Of a stretch of DNA of 33,851 bases, positions 22,699 to 29,889 are shown piece after piece. This DNA comes from Chloroflexi bacterium 44-23 (lineage in GTDB: Bacteria > Chloroflexota > Anaerolineae > Anaerolineales > Anaerolineaceae): NCBI GenBank assembly GCA_001899005.1, contig MKUW01000020.1, positions 2,861 through 36,711 of the forward strand. The letters run 5' to 3'. A program made the translations under genes and the position numbers. How positions within the stretch are numbered: the first letter of the stretch is position 1; every line of letters begins with the position of its first letter. The notes beneath the pieces are model-generated. The model did not search any database and was not told the DNA's origin. It saw nothing but the letters and a program-made list of their open reading frames with translations.

Positions 22699-23343
22699 AT
22701 GACAAACCCTGAATGGTTAATTCACATTCGCAAAGAATTGGAAAAAATCACCGGACAAGTCGCTGTCGAGATATGGCCGACACCGGACGGAAGGTCTTAT
22801 TTTAATTATCGTTTGGAACACGTACGTCAGGTGGAACGTGATGCGCGCTGGCTGCTGCAGGCGGTCGGCGGAGATGATGATGTTGTCCTGGCTTCTGTCT
22901 GGCTGCATGACCGTTATCAGCCACAATTAGCCAAACCGGATCACCACGCAGTACTGGCGGCCGATTGGGTGCGCGATCATCTCGGAGAAACGGGCTTTCC
23001 CGTAGAGAAAATAGAAGCTGTAGCCTTTGCGGTTGAGAAGCACTCCAGCGCGGTGAAAAGTTTGCCTGAAGATGCGCATGAAGCCCGCGTGCTGTGGGAC
23101 GCTGACAAACTTACCAAGTTAGGGCCGTTAGCAATCGTTAATATGATAGCAGTTATGCCTGCATTCCCTGAACACGCTATGAATTACGGTGAGATTGTGC
23201 GTATGGCAAAAGATGAGTTGGCCCGCCGCAAGGAATTGGTGGATTTATTCTACTTTCCGGTTTCGCGTGAACGTGCAGCACAACGGTTCGCTGCCCAGGA
23301 ATTGTTTGTACACCAACTTTGCAAGGACATGGCTGGCGTTTAA
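22699..23343 (+). CDS. HD-domain phosphohydrolase
   Basis: A 214-aa cytosolic metal-dependent hydrolase. HD-superfamily ligands: H41 (RLEHVRQV), H70-D71 (VWLHDR), H82/H83, H115 (EKHSS) and D134/D136 (WDADKLTKLG). The layout is that of small stand-alone HD proteins acting on nucleotides or phosphate esters. The start at 22699 is set by GGAGGAGA immediately upstream; a longer open frame has no signal. It is followed 51 bp later by the beta-lactamase-fold gene on the same strand. Confidence 0.85.
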   Translation: MTNPEWLIHIRKELEKITGQVAVEIWPTPDGRSYFNYRLEHVRQVERDARWLLQAVGGDDDVVLASVWLHDRYQPQLAKPDHHAVLAADWVRDHLGETGFPVEKIEAVAFAVEKHSSAVKSLPEDAHEARVLWDADKLTKLGPLAIVNMIAVMPAFPEHAMNYGEIVRMAKDELARRKELVDLFYFPVSRERAAQRFAAQELFVHQLCKDMAGV

Positions 23344-23394
23344 ACGATTTCGTCATGCTTTTTGTTGTTAACCCCTGGCAAAGGGAAGTGACTC

Positions 23395-24441
23395 ATGCAT
23401 GAATTGAATTTGACTACTTTAGCTGCCGCTATTGATGAGCAAAATCGAGTCTTGCCCGTTAGCGCTGTGATTCATGTCAGTCTGGCGGATAAACCTGTTT
23501 ACAGCCAGGCATTTGGTTACGCAAATCGCAGCGAAGGTTTTCCGAACCGCTTAATCACACGTTTTGGAATTGCATCGGGCGGTAAATTGTTTACAGCAGT
23601 CGCGATTGCCATGCTGGCAGACCAGAACCTGATTTCATTGGAACAACCCGTACGGGATTTTTTATCCGGAGAGTTGGAGTGGATTGATAAACGCGTTACA
23701 TTGCGTCACTTGCTAACCCATACCAGCGGAATCGCTGATTATTTTGATGAAGATGGGCCAAGTGATTATGAGAATTACTGGCAAAATCTGGCCCCACGCC
23801 CGTTTTATCACATGTTAAGCGCTCAGGATTTCTTCCCTTTGGTGGAAAAACAACAAATGCAATTCACGCCCGGGGAGAAGTTTTCTTATAACAATATGGG
23901 TTTTGTGCTGCTGGGTTTAGTGGTTGAACGGGTAAGCGGATGCCGTTTTCAACAATTCATCGAAGAAAAAATCTTTGGCCCAGCCTGGATGCGTGCATCC
24001 GGTTATTTTTTCAGCAACCGTTTACCCGCACATACTGCTTTGGGTTACATTGATCAAGAAGATGGCGGTTGGCATACCAACCAGTTTGCCATTCCAATTG
24101 TTGGGCATGGCGATGGCGGGGCCTACACCACCGCTGCTGATTTTGGCCGCTTCTGGAAGGCGATTTTTGAAAAGCGCTTTTTTGGCGAAGGTATGCTGGC
24201 AGAAATGCTGTCTCCACAAACAATGGTCGGCCGGGACGGCGGGACACAGTATGGGTTGGGGCTCTGGATCAATGATGCGGCTGCGGTGCGCTGTTATTAT
24301 GTCACCGGGGAGGACCCGGGTATCAGTTTTTACTCGGCCATTTACCCGGAAGTGCAATTGCAAATTACTTTACTGGGCAACAGTAACGATGCCATCTGGC
24401 CGATGAGTAAAATTATCCGGGCTGAGATCTTCAACTTCTAA
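23395..24441 (+). CDS. Beta-lactamase-family serine hydrolase (class C/esterase type)
   Basis: A 348-aa penicillin-binding-protein-fold hydrolase. SxxK is SGGK (S61, K64), the YxN element is YNN (165-167), and the family words HLLTHTSGI (105-113) and FTPGEKFSYNNMGF are present. The third (KTG/HxG) element is not canonical; GEDPG near residue 306 may replace it. No signal peptide is seen, so it is probably cytosolic and an esterase or peptidase, not a resistance enzyme. GGGAAG precedes the ATG. It may share a transcript with the HD gene. Confidence 0.88.
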   Translation: MHELNLTTLAAAIDEQNRVLPVSAVIHVSLADKPVYSQAFGYANRSEGFPNRLITRFGIASGGKLFTAVAIAMLADQNLISLEQPVRDFLSGELEWIDKRVTLRHLLTHTSGIADYFDEDGPSDYENYWQNLAPRPFYHMLSAQDFFPLVEKQQMQFTPGEKFSYNNMGFVLLGLVVERVSGCRFQQFIEEKIFGPAWMRASGYFFSNRLPAHTALGYIDQEDGGWHTNQFAIPIVGHGDGGAYTTAADFGRFWKAIFEKRFFGEGMLAEMLSPQTMVGRDGGTQYGLGLWINDAAAVRCYYVTGEDPGISFYSAIYPEVQLQITLLGNSNDAIWPMSKIIRAEIFNF

Positions 24442-25128
24442 GCGCGGGCAATCAGCAGCTTAATCTGGGGAAAATCTCGTGGGTGATTGATGAAGATAAA
24501 TGACACTCTTCCTTTTCTAGGATCTTTTTTGATATTTATATTGAAACCGATGGCAACAGATCGATGACTGTCATTGCGAGACCATCCAATGACGCAAAGC
24601 GTCATCAAAAGAAGAAATAACAAACTGGTAAATTGGGCGGGTTACACCAAGTCGAAAAGACCAAAGTGAATTGGAGCGAGAGAGCCCATTTGCGAGAGTG
24701 GTTAAGTTGCGCCATTTGACTTTTTTTCTCAAATTAGTTCGTAAGGCATCAGATTTTTTTGTTATGGGCAGATTCGGCTATAACGCCCGACGAAACAATC
24801 CTGTTTCGTGCGTGGGAGATTGCTTCGCTGAGCCGTTAATGACAACCATATCAGCAAAGGTCTATAGGAAGGGGAAAAGCTTGAGATTTTTGACGATGAA
24901 AAATAACTCTGTAGAATCAGAACGATCGAGAGGAAATCACCGTTATTCATACACAGACGATTTTCCTAAGCCCGCAACAGCCCAACCCGCTTATTCTTTT
25001 TCAATCACAATCCTGTAACTTTTTTACAAAGTGTGCATCTACTATAAGGATGGAGCTGATCGCTCCTCAACCCCGTTTTGTTGAAAAGATTCAATGGAAC
25101 TTACTTTACAGATAGGAGACGTAAATTA
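24442..25128. other. 687-bp gene-free region built from dispersed repeats
   Basis: 24537-24581 matches 22380-22422 and continues as GACTGTCATTGCGAGACC. A hairpin ATGACGC-aaa-GCGTCAT lies at 24589-24605. The 17-mer TTGACTTTTTTTCTCAA at 24716-24732 is identical to 28656-28672. About 24790-24850 holds GATTGCTTCGC followed by AATGAC, the other side of a GTCATTGCGAG-type element. A 115-aa frame crosses these repeats and is rejected. Confidence 0.6.
25010..25090. repeat. Probable ATCTTTTCAA-ended element upstream of the OsmC gene
   Basis: The right end CTCAACCCCGTTTTG-TTGAAAAGAT matches the family well. An inner hairpin GGAGC-tgatc-GCTCC lies at 25052-25066. The left end (ATCCTGTAAC) is only weakly family-like. 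It ends 38 bp before the OsmC start codon. Confidence 0.5.
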
Positions 25129-25545
25129 ATGGAAATGGTAGTCGATTTTCCCAGTGGGGCACGCGTGGATGCCCATTTTGGCCCGTTTACAATCAGCACC
25201 GATCAGCCCCCGGCGGGCGGCGGTGAAGGTGCTTACCCGACACCTTTTGCCACTTTTTTGGCATCGTTGGCGACCTGTGCCGGTATTTATGTGCTTGGTT
25301 TTTGCCGACAGCGCGGATTGGACACAGCCGGTATTCGGCTGGTACAGCGTATGCGTTCAAACCCGATGTCAGGCTTGGTATCTGATGTAGAGATCGAAAT
25401 TCAAGTGCCGCCGACTTTCCCTGAAAAATATTATAGCGCACTAGTACGCTCGGCCGAACAATGTGCTGTCAAAAAGCATTTGGAGAATCCTCCCCAGTTT
25501 AACGTCCAAACCAGGATGGTTGCCGAACCTGTTATTATTGGTTAA
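25129..25545 (+). CDS. OsmC-family peroxidase-like protein
   Basis: A 138-aa protein of the OsmC/Ohr fold. The two redox cysteine regions are visible: ATCAGIYVLGFCRQRGLD and EQCAVKKHLENPP. OsmC proteins reduce organic hydroperoxides with thiol cofactors; some YhfA-like members have other roles, and the extra Cys in the first motif (CAGIYVLGFC) is compatible with either. The start at 25129 is fixed by AGGAG 10 nt upstream; an upstream in-frame start at 25078 lies in the repeat element. It probably works in oxidative-stress protection. Confidence 0.87.
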   Translation: MEMVVDFPSGARVDAHFGPFTISTDQPPAGGGEGAYPTPFATFLASLATCAGIYVLGFCRQRGLDTAGIRLVQRMRSNPMSGLVSDVEIEIQVPPTFPEKYYSALVRSAEQCAVKKHLENPPQFNVQTRMVAEPVIIG

Positions 25546-25624
25546 GTAAATGCTCCAAAAGGTTGTAACAGGCCGGCCTTTCTAAAAAACACTGGTATTG
25601 CTCGGTAAATACAAGAAAAATAAA

Positions 25625-25664
25625 AGCCTTTCCGGATATCGGAATCCCAATATCCCGAAAGGCT
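25625..25664. terminator. Strong bidirectional hairpin terminator
   Basis: AGCCTTTCCGGATAT (25625-25639) pairs with ATATCCCGAAAGGCT (25650-25664) over 15 bp with a single mismatch and a 10-nt loop. A-runs lie before it and after it on either strand. It sits between the convergent OsmC and alpha/beta-hydrolase genes. Confidence 0.8.
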
Positions 25665-25738
25665 AAAATGGAAATTTTAAGGGGAAGCCATCTTAAACTG
25701 AGGTAATGGATAGCGGGCGTGTCATTAACTTGCAAAGC

Positions 25739-26509
25739 TTATATGACAGGCATATTCTGAAGAAGAAATTGATTTAGATGGGCTGCCGTTGTTTTTGGTT
25801 CTTCCAACATGAGCATATGGCCATTTTGATAACTTGTCACAAGAGAGGCATTTGGCATTTTATCCGCCATAAACGTTGCCGCTGAATAGGGCACCAGGGG
25901 GTCCTCCGTCCCGGCCATGATTAATGCCGGCGAGGTTATGTTGCCAAGATGTGCACGAACATCAAAAACGGAACATGCACGCAGATCGGCGTACCATAAA
26001 CTGCTACGTTCATCCCATATCGATTTTGGATTCTTTTGAAACCATTGCGTCTCACCGCTGCGAGGCGCGATCAGGTTACGCATCTCCAGGCGGCCGAGCT
26101 CTGCGGTATTATGCGAGCGAAATAATTCAACCATCTCCCGACGAAAAGAAAAACTGGCTGCACTGGAGATTAATCCCAGGCCGAGCACGAGATCAGGATG
26201 ATCCAGACTAAACTGAAGGGCAATCGCACCACCCATCGAATGGCCTACCAGGAAGATGCGATACCAGCCCGCCGCCGAAATAAAATCGAAAAGGGCCTGA
26301 CTATATGATCTAAGATCATGGAAACCAGCCCCGGTTGATTTTCCATGGCCGGGTAAATCGAGTGCAACTGTATGCAAGCCGGATTGGCGCCGAATTTCAG
26401 CAGGCCAACAAAGATGGTTGCTGCCGGCGCCGTGAATCAATAATACCGGAAAATGCAAAGCCCCCTGGCCAATATGTTGACAGTAATAGATTTTCGATAA
26501 AGAGGGCAT
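25739..26509 (-). CDS. Alpha/beta hydrolase
   Basis: A 256-aa cytosolic hydrolase. Oxyanion-hole region LLIHGAGSNHLCWP (23-36), nucleophile elbow GHSMGG (S91), acid D203 (AGTEDPLVP) and base H231 (QNGHMLMLEEP) form a complete catalytic triad. VALDLPGHGKS is the typical second strand. The substrate is unknown; esterase, lipase or C-C hydrolase activities are possible. It follows the sensor kinase gene on the same strand with a 22-bp gap, so the two may be cotranscribed. Confidence 0.9.
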   Translation of the reverse strand: MPSLSKIYYCQHIGQGALHFPVLLIHGAGSNHLCWPAEIRRQSGLHTVALDLPGHGKSTGAGFHDLRSYSQALFDFISAAGWYRIFLVGHSMGGAIALQFSLDHPDLVLGLGLISSAASFSFRREMVELFRSHNTAELGRLEMRNLIAPRSGETQWFQKNPKSIWDERSSLWYADLRACSVFDVRAHLGNITSPALIMAGTEDPLVPYSAATFMADKMPNASLVTSYQNGHMLMLEEPKTTAAHLNQFLLQNMPVI

Positions 26510-26531
26510 TTTCTTTTCTTACGAACAGGTT

Positions 26532-28310
26532 TCAAGAATTTCTTAAATCAATAACTCCGTGCTGAATACGTTCTCCGGCTTCGTTGCTGAGGGGAATGAA
26601 CACTTGGACGCGAGTGCCGCGACCGGGTAAAGAGTCAATGTGGAGAAGTCCGTTGATCAATTGTGCTCTTTCCTGTAAGTTTACCATGCCCAGACTGCCG
26701 CGATGCGAATAATCACTGCTGACTTGATCCATGTCGAAGCCGCTGCCGTTATCCAGAATTTCCAATAAGGCAATTTCTGGATCCTGTGAGCTGACGCGCA
26801 GCCGTACCCAGATCAAGCGGGCGTTGGCATGTTTTCGGGCATTGTTGATGGCTTCATCTGCCAGATAAAAGACCACCGTTTGTTTGGAAGAATCCAATTG
26901 TCGGATGACGTTGGGGTCGGTTTCTACTTTGACTTTCTGTTTATATGTGACGAAAGTTTTGTCGGCAATGGCATGCAAGGCTGCATCGAGCCCATCACTT
27001 TCAAGCACCAAAGGGCGCATTGTGAAGAGCATATGGCGGATTTCGTTGGTAGTACGGCGAGCCAGTTCCTCGATCTTCCTTAATTCCGGCTCTACCTCTG
27101 CTGGAGATTGAAAGAGCATTTTGCGCACAATTTCAAGGCGCATAGCGATGGCTGAAACCGATTGCGTAGGCCCATCGTGCAAATCGCGGGCGAGTTTGTT
27201 ACGGGCCTCCTCCTGTGTCTCCAGGATGTGCTCATTTTCACTTTGTAGTTGTTGGTAAAGGCGTGCATTTTGTATGGCGATGATGGCCTGACGGCTGATC
27301 ATTTGCAAGAGTTCAAGACGTTCAGGTGTGAAGAACGTTGGGTCGGAATGCCCGAAGATGATGGCACCATAGGAATCAAGACCGCGGGCGAGCGGCAGAC
27401 AGACGGCACTGGTGCAGTTAATAAACGCGGAAATACGCCCTAGTTCCGGATCCGAATTAATTTCATTTGTGGTTTGTGCCTCGCCAGTTGTCAATGTGGA
27501 ATACAGAATACCGGCATTGGCAGGGAATGATCCTTTCATATCAGCCGGGGAAAAGCCGCGCGCATTGGCGATCACTAATTTTTCATCGTCGAATAAGAAT
27601 ACAGCGCTGGGCATGCTTTCCGATTTATTTCCGCTATCCGTTAATGCGGATTGGCTCAGATCGAGAATTGTATCGAGAACTACACGGTAATTAAGGGTGG
27701 AGCTAAGAGTCTCGACCAGCTGGTAAAAAGACTGGATGCGGTTGCGCTCTTGAATCTGGGCTCTTTTTTCCATTTCCCGGCGTTTATTGATTTGACTGTA
27801 ATAATTTTTTCGTGTCCCGCTCATTAATTGCAAGCTGCTGAAGCCCAAAATGACTGCCAGGATCAAGTTGTATGCCAGGAGAATGACGAGCGGCAGCCAC
27901 AGCATGGTGAAATCTGCGCGGGTCAGATAGGTCCAACCTACCTGGTACAAACTGATCACAGCTGCGACGATCAAACTGCCGCGCCATTCGTAATAAATGG
28001 CTGCCGAAAGGATTGCAAGGACGGTCCCCCAACTGATCGGACCGGTAATCCCGCCTGAAAGACTGAAAAGAAGAGAGACCGCCAGACAATCGATGGTCAG
28101 ATTTATCAAGCGGTGGGAAGACATGCGCCGGTTTAACATCGCCAGGAATGAAAGTGCTACATTCCAGAGGGCTATGATAATTAAGACAACGCTTAAATAC
28201 CAAACCAAATTTTGAGTGGTTGCCAGAGCCAGGGTTATACCCAAGAGACTGAACCAGCGCAGCGAAATGGCAAACCAATCAGCCAGGTAGGGAAAATCGT
28301 CTTTTCTCAT
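26532..28310 (-). CDS. Membrane-bound NarL-type sensor histidine kinase with GAF domain
   Basis: A 592-aa kinase from ATG 28310 (a TTG at 28334 is possible). It has about six N-terminal membrane segments (about 15-165), a coiled-coil linker, and a GAF domain (about 195-355) with cysteines in FINCTSAVCLPL. A HisKA_3 domain follows with phospho-acceptor H378 in LARDLHDGPTQSVSAIAMRLE, then the ATPase domain with EAINNARKHANA, DNGSGFDM and GSLGMVNLQERAQ. Such kinases pair with NarL/FixJ regulators. None is in the window, so it is an orphan here. The membrane sensor could read a membrane or small-molecule signal; the signal is unknown. Confidence 0.92.
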   Translation of the reverse strand: MRKDDFPYLADWFAISLRWFSLLGITLALATTQNLVWYLSVVLIIIALWNVALSFLAMLNRRMSSHRLINLTIDCLAVSLLFSLSGGITGPISWGTVLAILSAAIYYEWRGSLIVAAVISLYQVGWTYLTRADFTMLWLPLVILLAYNLILAVILGFSSLQLMSGTRKNYYSQINKRREMEKRAQIQERNRIQSFYQLVETLSSTLNYRVVLDTILDLSQSALTDSGNKSESMPSAVFLFDDEKLVIANARGFSPADMKGSFPANAGILYSTLTTGEAQTTNEINSDPELGRISAFINCTSAVCLPLARGLDSYGAIIFGHSDPTFFTPERLELLQMISRQAIIAIQNARLYQQLQSENEHILETQEEARNKLARDLHDGPTQSVSAIAMRLEIVRKMLFQSPAEVEPELRKIEELARRTTNEIRHMLFTMRPLVLESDGLDAALHAIADKTFVTYKQKVKVETDPNVIRQLDSSKQTVVFYLADEAINNARKHANARLIWVRLRVSSQDPEIALLEILDNGSGFDMDQVSSDYSHRGSLGMVNLQERAQLINGLLHIDSLPGRGTRVQVFIPLSNEAGERIQHGVIDLRNS

Positions 28311-28503
28311 GTATTTAATAATACCTGATTCCAAAGTGGAAAACGAATTGCTTTAAAATATATTGAGTCTTTTTTTGATAATGTTAAGCATTTGTAAGTA
28401 CATTGCGCGGGCTGGTTTTGTGGCTAATGCGATCAGTATTGCTTACTGAGTTTATCCTTCCCCATGCACTCACTTTCGATACTCTCGCTGTGAACCAAAC
28501 CAG

Positions 28504-28700
28504 CATATATTTATGGTATGAGTCGGAGCAGCCGGCTGATGGGCGAAGCATCTGCGCTGAGTATGCTTTTTCTAGATGGAATGGTTTCCCGGATGCTTTG
28601 CCCTTACGAGAGATCTCACGTGAAAGAGACATCATGCCCCTCAGAAGGAAAGTCGTTGACTTTTTTTCTCAAGTACGTTCGTAACGCACCAAACTATCAC
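28504..28700 (+). repeat. GGGCGAAGCATC repeat family, copy 3 (longest)
   Basis: Runs from TGGTATGAGTCGGAGCAG through GGGCGAAGCATC, TTTCCCGGATGCTTTGCCC, TTACGAGAGATCTCACGTGA and the tail TTGACTTTTTTTCTCAA to GTTCGTAACGCACC. It matches copy 1 inverted at 16615-16790 and copy 2 at 22493. The tail alone recurs at 24716. Confidence 0.75.
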
Positions 28701-28876
28701 TGCTTTTTGTTATGAGGAGCCAGCGTTCTAGTCTCGGGTGGCGTAGAAATCTCATTTAAGTTGAATTTTTGTCTTACAGTAGAATAGCTTTCGATCAGGT
28801 CGTGTTTAGAAAGGCTGATTAGTTACAAATTTTCTGGATCTCACTCCCAAAACAGGAGGAAATTCAGGCGGCTTTA

Positions 28877-28885
28877 TGCTAGAAT
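28877..28885 (+). promoter_or_regulatory. Extended -10 box TGCTAGAAT
   Basis: TGC next to TAGAAT, in the word TATGCTAGAAT, about 30 nt before the YbjN start. It closely matches the box at 20089-20097. Confidence 0.45.
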
Positions 28886-28915
28886 GCCTTAACCTTCTTT
28901 GACTTGGAGAGTGCC

Positions 28916-29368
28916 ATGAGTGAACTTTTTGATACTTTAAAAAGTTTCTTTTTCAACGATGAGTGGTTCTATATAGAAGTCGATGATCGCCCCTTGTTGC
29001 GTTTAAATCACTGGGGAGAAAATGGTCGATTTTCGTGCCAGGCCGAAATAAACGAAAACCAAAAGATTTTTTATTTTTATAGCTATTTCCCTGTCAACGT
29101 TCCACCCGAAAAACGCAGCCAGATTGCCGAGTTGATCACACGGATCAATTATGGGATGCGGGTTGGAAATTTTGAATTGGATTATGAGGACGGTGAGGTA
29201 CGCTTTAAAACCAGTATCGATGTCGAAAATGTGGATCTTTCACAGGCGTTAGTGTCCAACCATGTCTATGCCAATGTGTGGACGATGGACCGCTATCTAT
29301 CGGCCTTATTTGCAGTGATCTACGGCAATATCAGCCCACAAGAGGCAGCAGATCAGATTGAGGAGTAA
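28916..29368 (+). CDS. YbjN domain-containing protein
   Basis: A 150-aa soluble protein of the YbjN family, related in fold to type III secretion chaperones and of unknown biochemical role. Recognised from the strand pattern WFYIEVDDRPLLRLNHWGENGRFSCQAEI, the FYSYFPVNVPPEKRSQIAELITRINYGMRVGNFELDYEDGEVRFK core split across about 60-105, and the C-terminal helix ending in PQEAADQIEE. The ATG at 28916 has GGAG upstream; a TTG at 28904 is an alternative. It is the first gene of a four-gene run, with the nitroreductase starting 2 bp after its stop. Confidence 0.85.
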   Translation: MSELFDTLKSFFFNDEWFYIEVDDRPLLRLNHWGENGRFSCQAEINENQKIFYFYSYFPVNVPPEKRSQIAELITRINYGMRVGNFELDYEDGEVRFKTSIDVENVDLSQALVSNHVYANVWTMDRYLSALFAVIYGNISPQEAADQIEE

Positions 29369-29370
29369 TA

Positions 29371-29880
29371 ATGGAGTTGTATGAGGGAATTCTAACAAGA
29401 AGAAGCATTCGGAAATTCACAAACCAGGCGGTAGAACCCGATCAAGTTGAGAAAATCCTTACGGCAGCCATGTTTGCGCCTTCCGGTATGAACATGCAAT
29501 CCTGGCAATTTGTGGTCATTACGGAACGAGAACTATTGGAAGCCATCCCCGCTGTTCACCCGAATGCCAGCATGACTCCACAGGCGGCATTGGCTATCGT
29601 GGTATGCGGGGATGAGGATATTCAACCTTCCGAGCCACGCTGGGTGATCAACTGCAGTGCGGCCAGTCTCAATATCATGCTGGCGGCCCATGCGCTTGGA
29701 TTAGGATCCGTTTGGTGTGGTGTCTATCCGGACGCCGCCCGCCAATCAGGCATTAAAAGGATGTTAAAATTGCCCGATCATATTCATCCTTTTTCATTGC
29801 TGCCGATCGGCCATCCAGATGAATCTCCAGAGCCGGGAGAACGATTTAAGGTGGAAAGGGTGCATTATAATCTCTGGTAG
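29371..29880 (+). CDS. Nitroreductase-family flavoprotein
   Basis: A 169-aa FMN-dependent NAD(P)H oxidoreductase, expected to be a homodimer. Signatures: TRRSIRKFTNQAVEPDQVEKIL at the start (FMN phosphate contacts), APSGMNMQSWQFVV (31-44), LGLGSVWCGVY (109-119) and the closing LLPIGHPDE. Physiological substrates could be quinones, flavins or nitro compounds. GAGGAG precedes the ATG; it lies 2 bp after YbjN and 9 bp before the GH31 gene, indicating one transcript. Confidence 0.9.
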   Translation: MELYEGILTRRSIRKFTNQAVEPDQVEKILTAAMFAPSGMNMQSWQFVVITERELLEAIPAVHPNASMTPQAALAIVVCGDEDIQPSEPRWVINCSAASLNIMLAAHALGLGSVWCGVYPDAARQSGIKRMLKLPDHIHPFSLLPIGHPDESPEPGERFKVERVHYNLW

Positions 29881-29889
29881 GGAGAAAAC

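Larger units (their letters stand above)
28335..28903. other. 569-bp gene-free region with a full-length dispersed repeat
   Basis: Most of 28504-28700 is the best copy of the GGGCGAAGCATC family. Short frames inside it have no start signals. An extended -10 box for the YbjN gene lies at 28877-28885. The remainder shows nothing recognisable. Confidence 0.6.

Noticed and set aside
23395..24441. Beta-lactam resistance gene
   Set aside because: No signal peptide and a non-canonical third motif; the fold is shared by many esterases and peptidases.
24671..25018. 115-aa plus-strand frame in the intergenic region
   Set aside because: It crosses two dispersed repeats, has no start signals and shows mixed, non-protein-like composition.
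28403..28715. Overlapping 93- and 65-aa plus-strand frames
   Set aside because: Both are readings of the GGGCGAAGCATC repeat; the other copies do not keep the frame.
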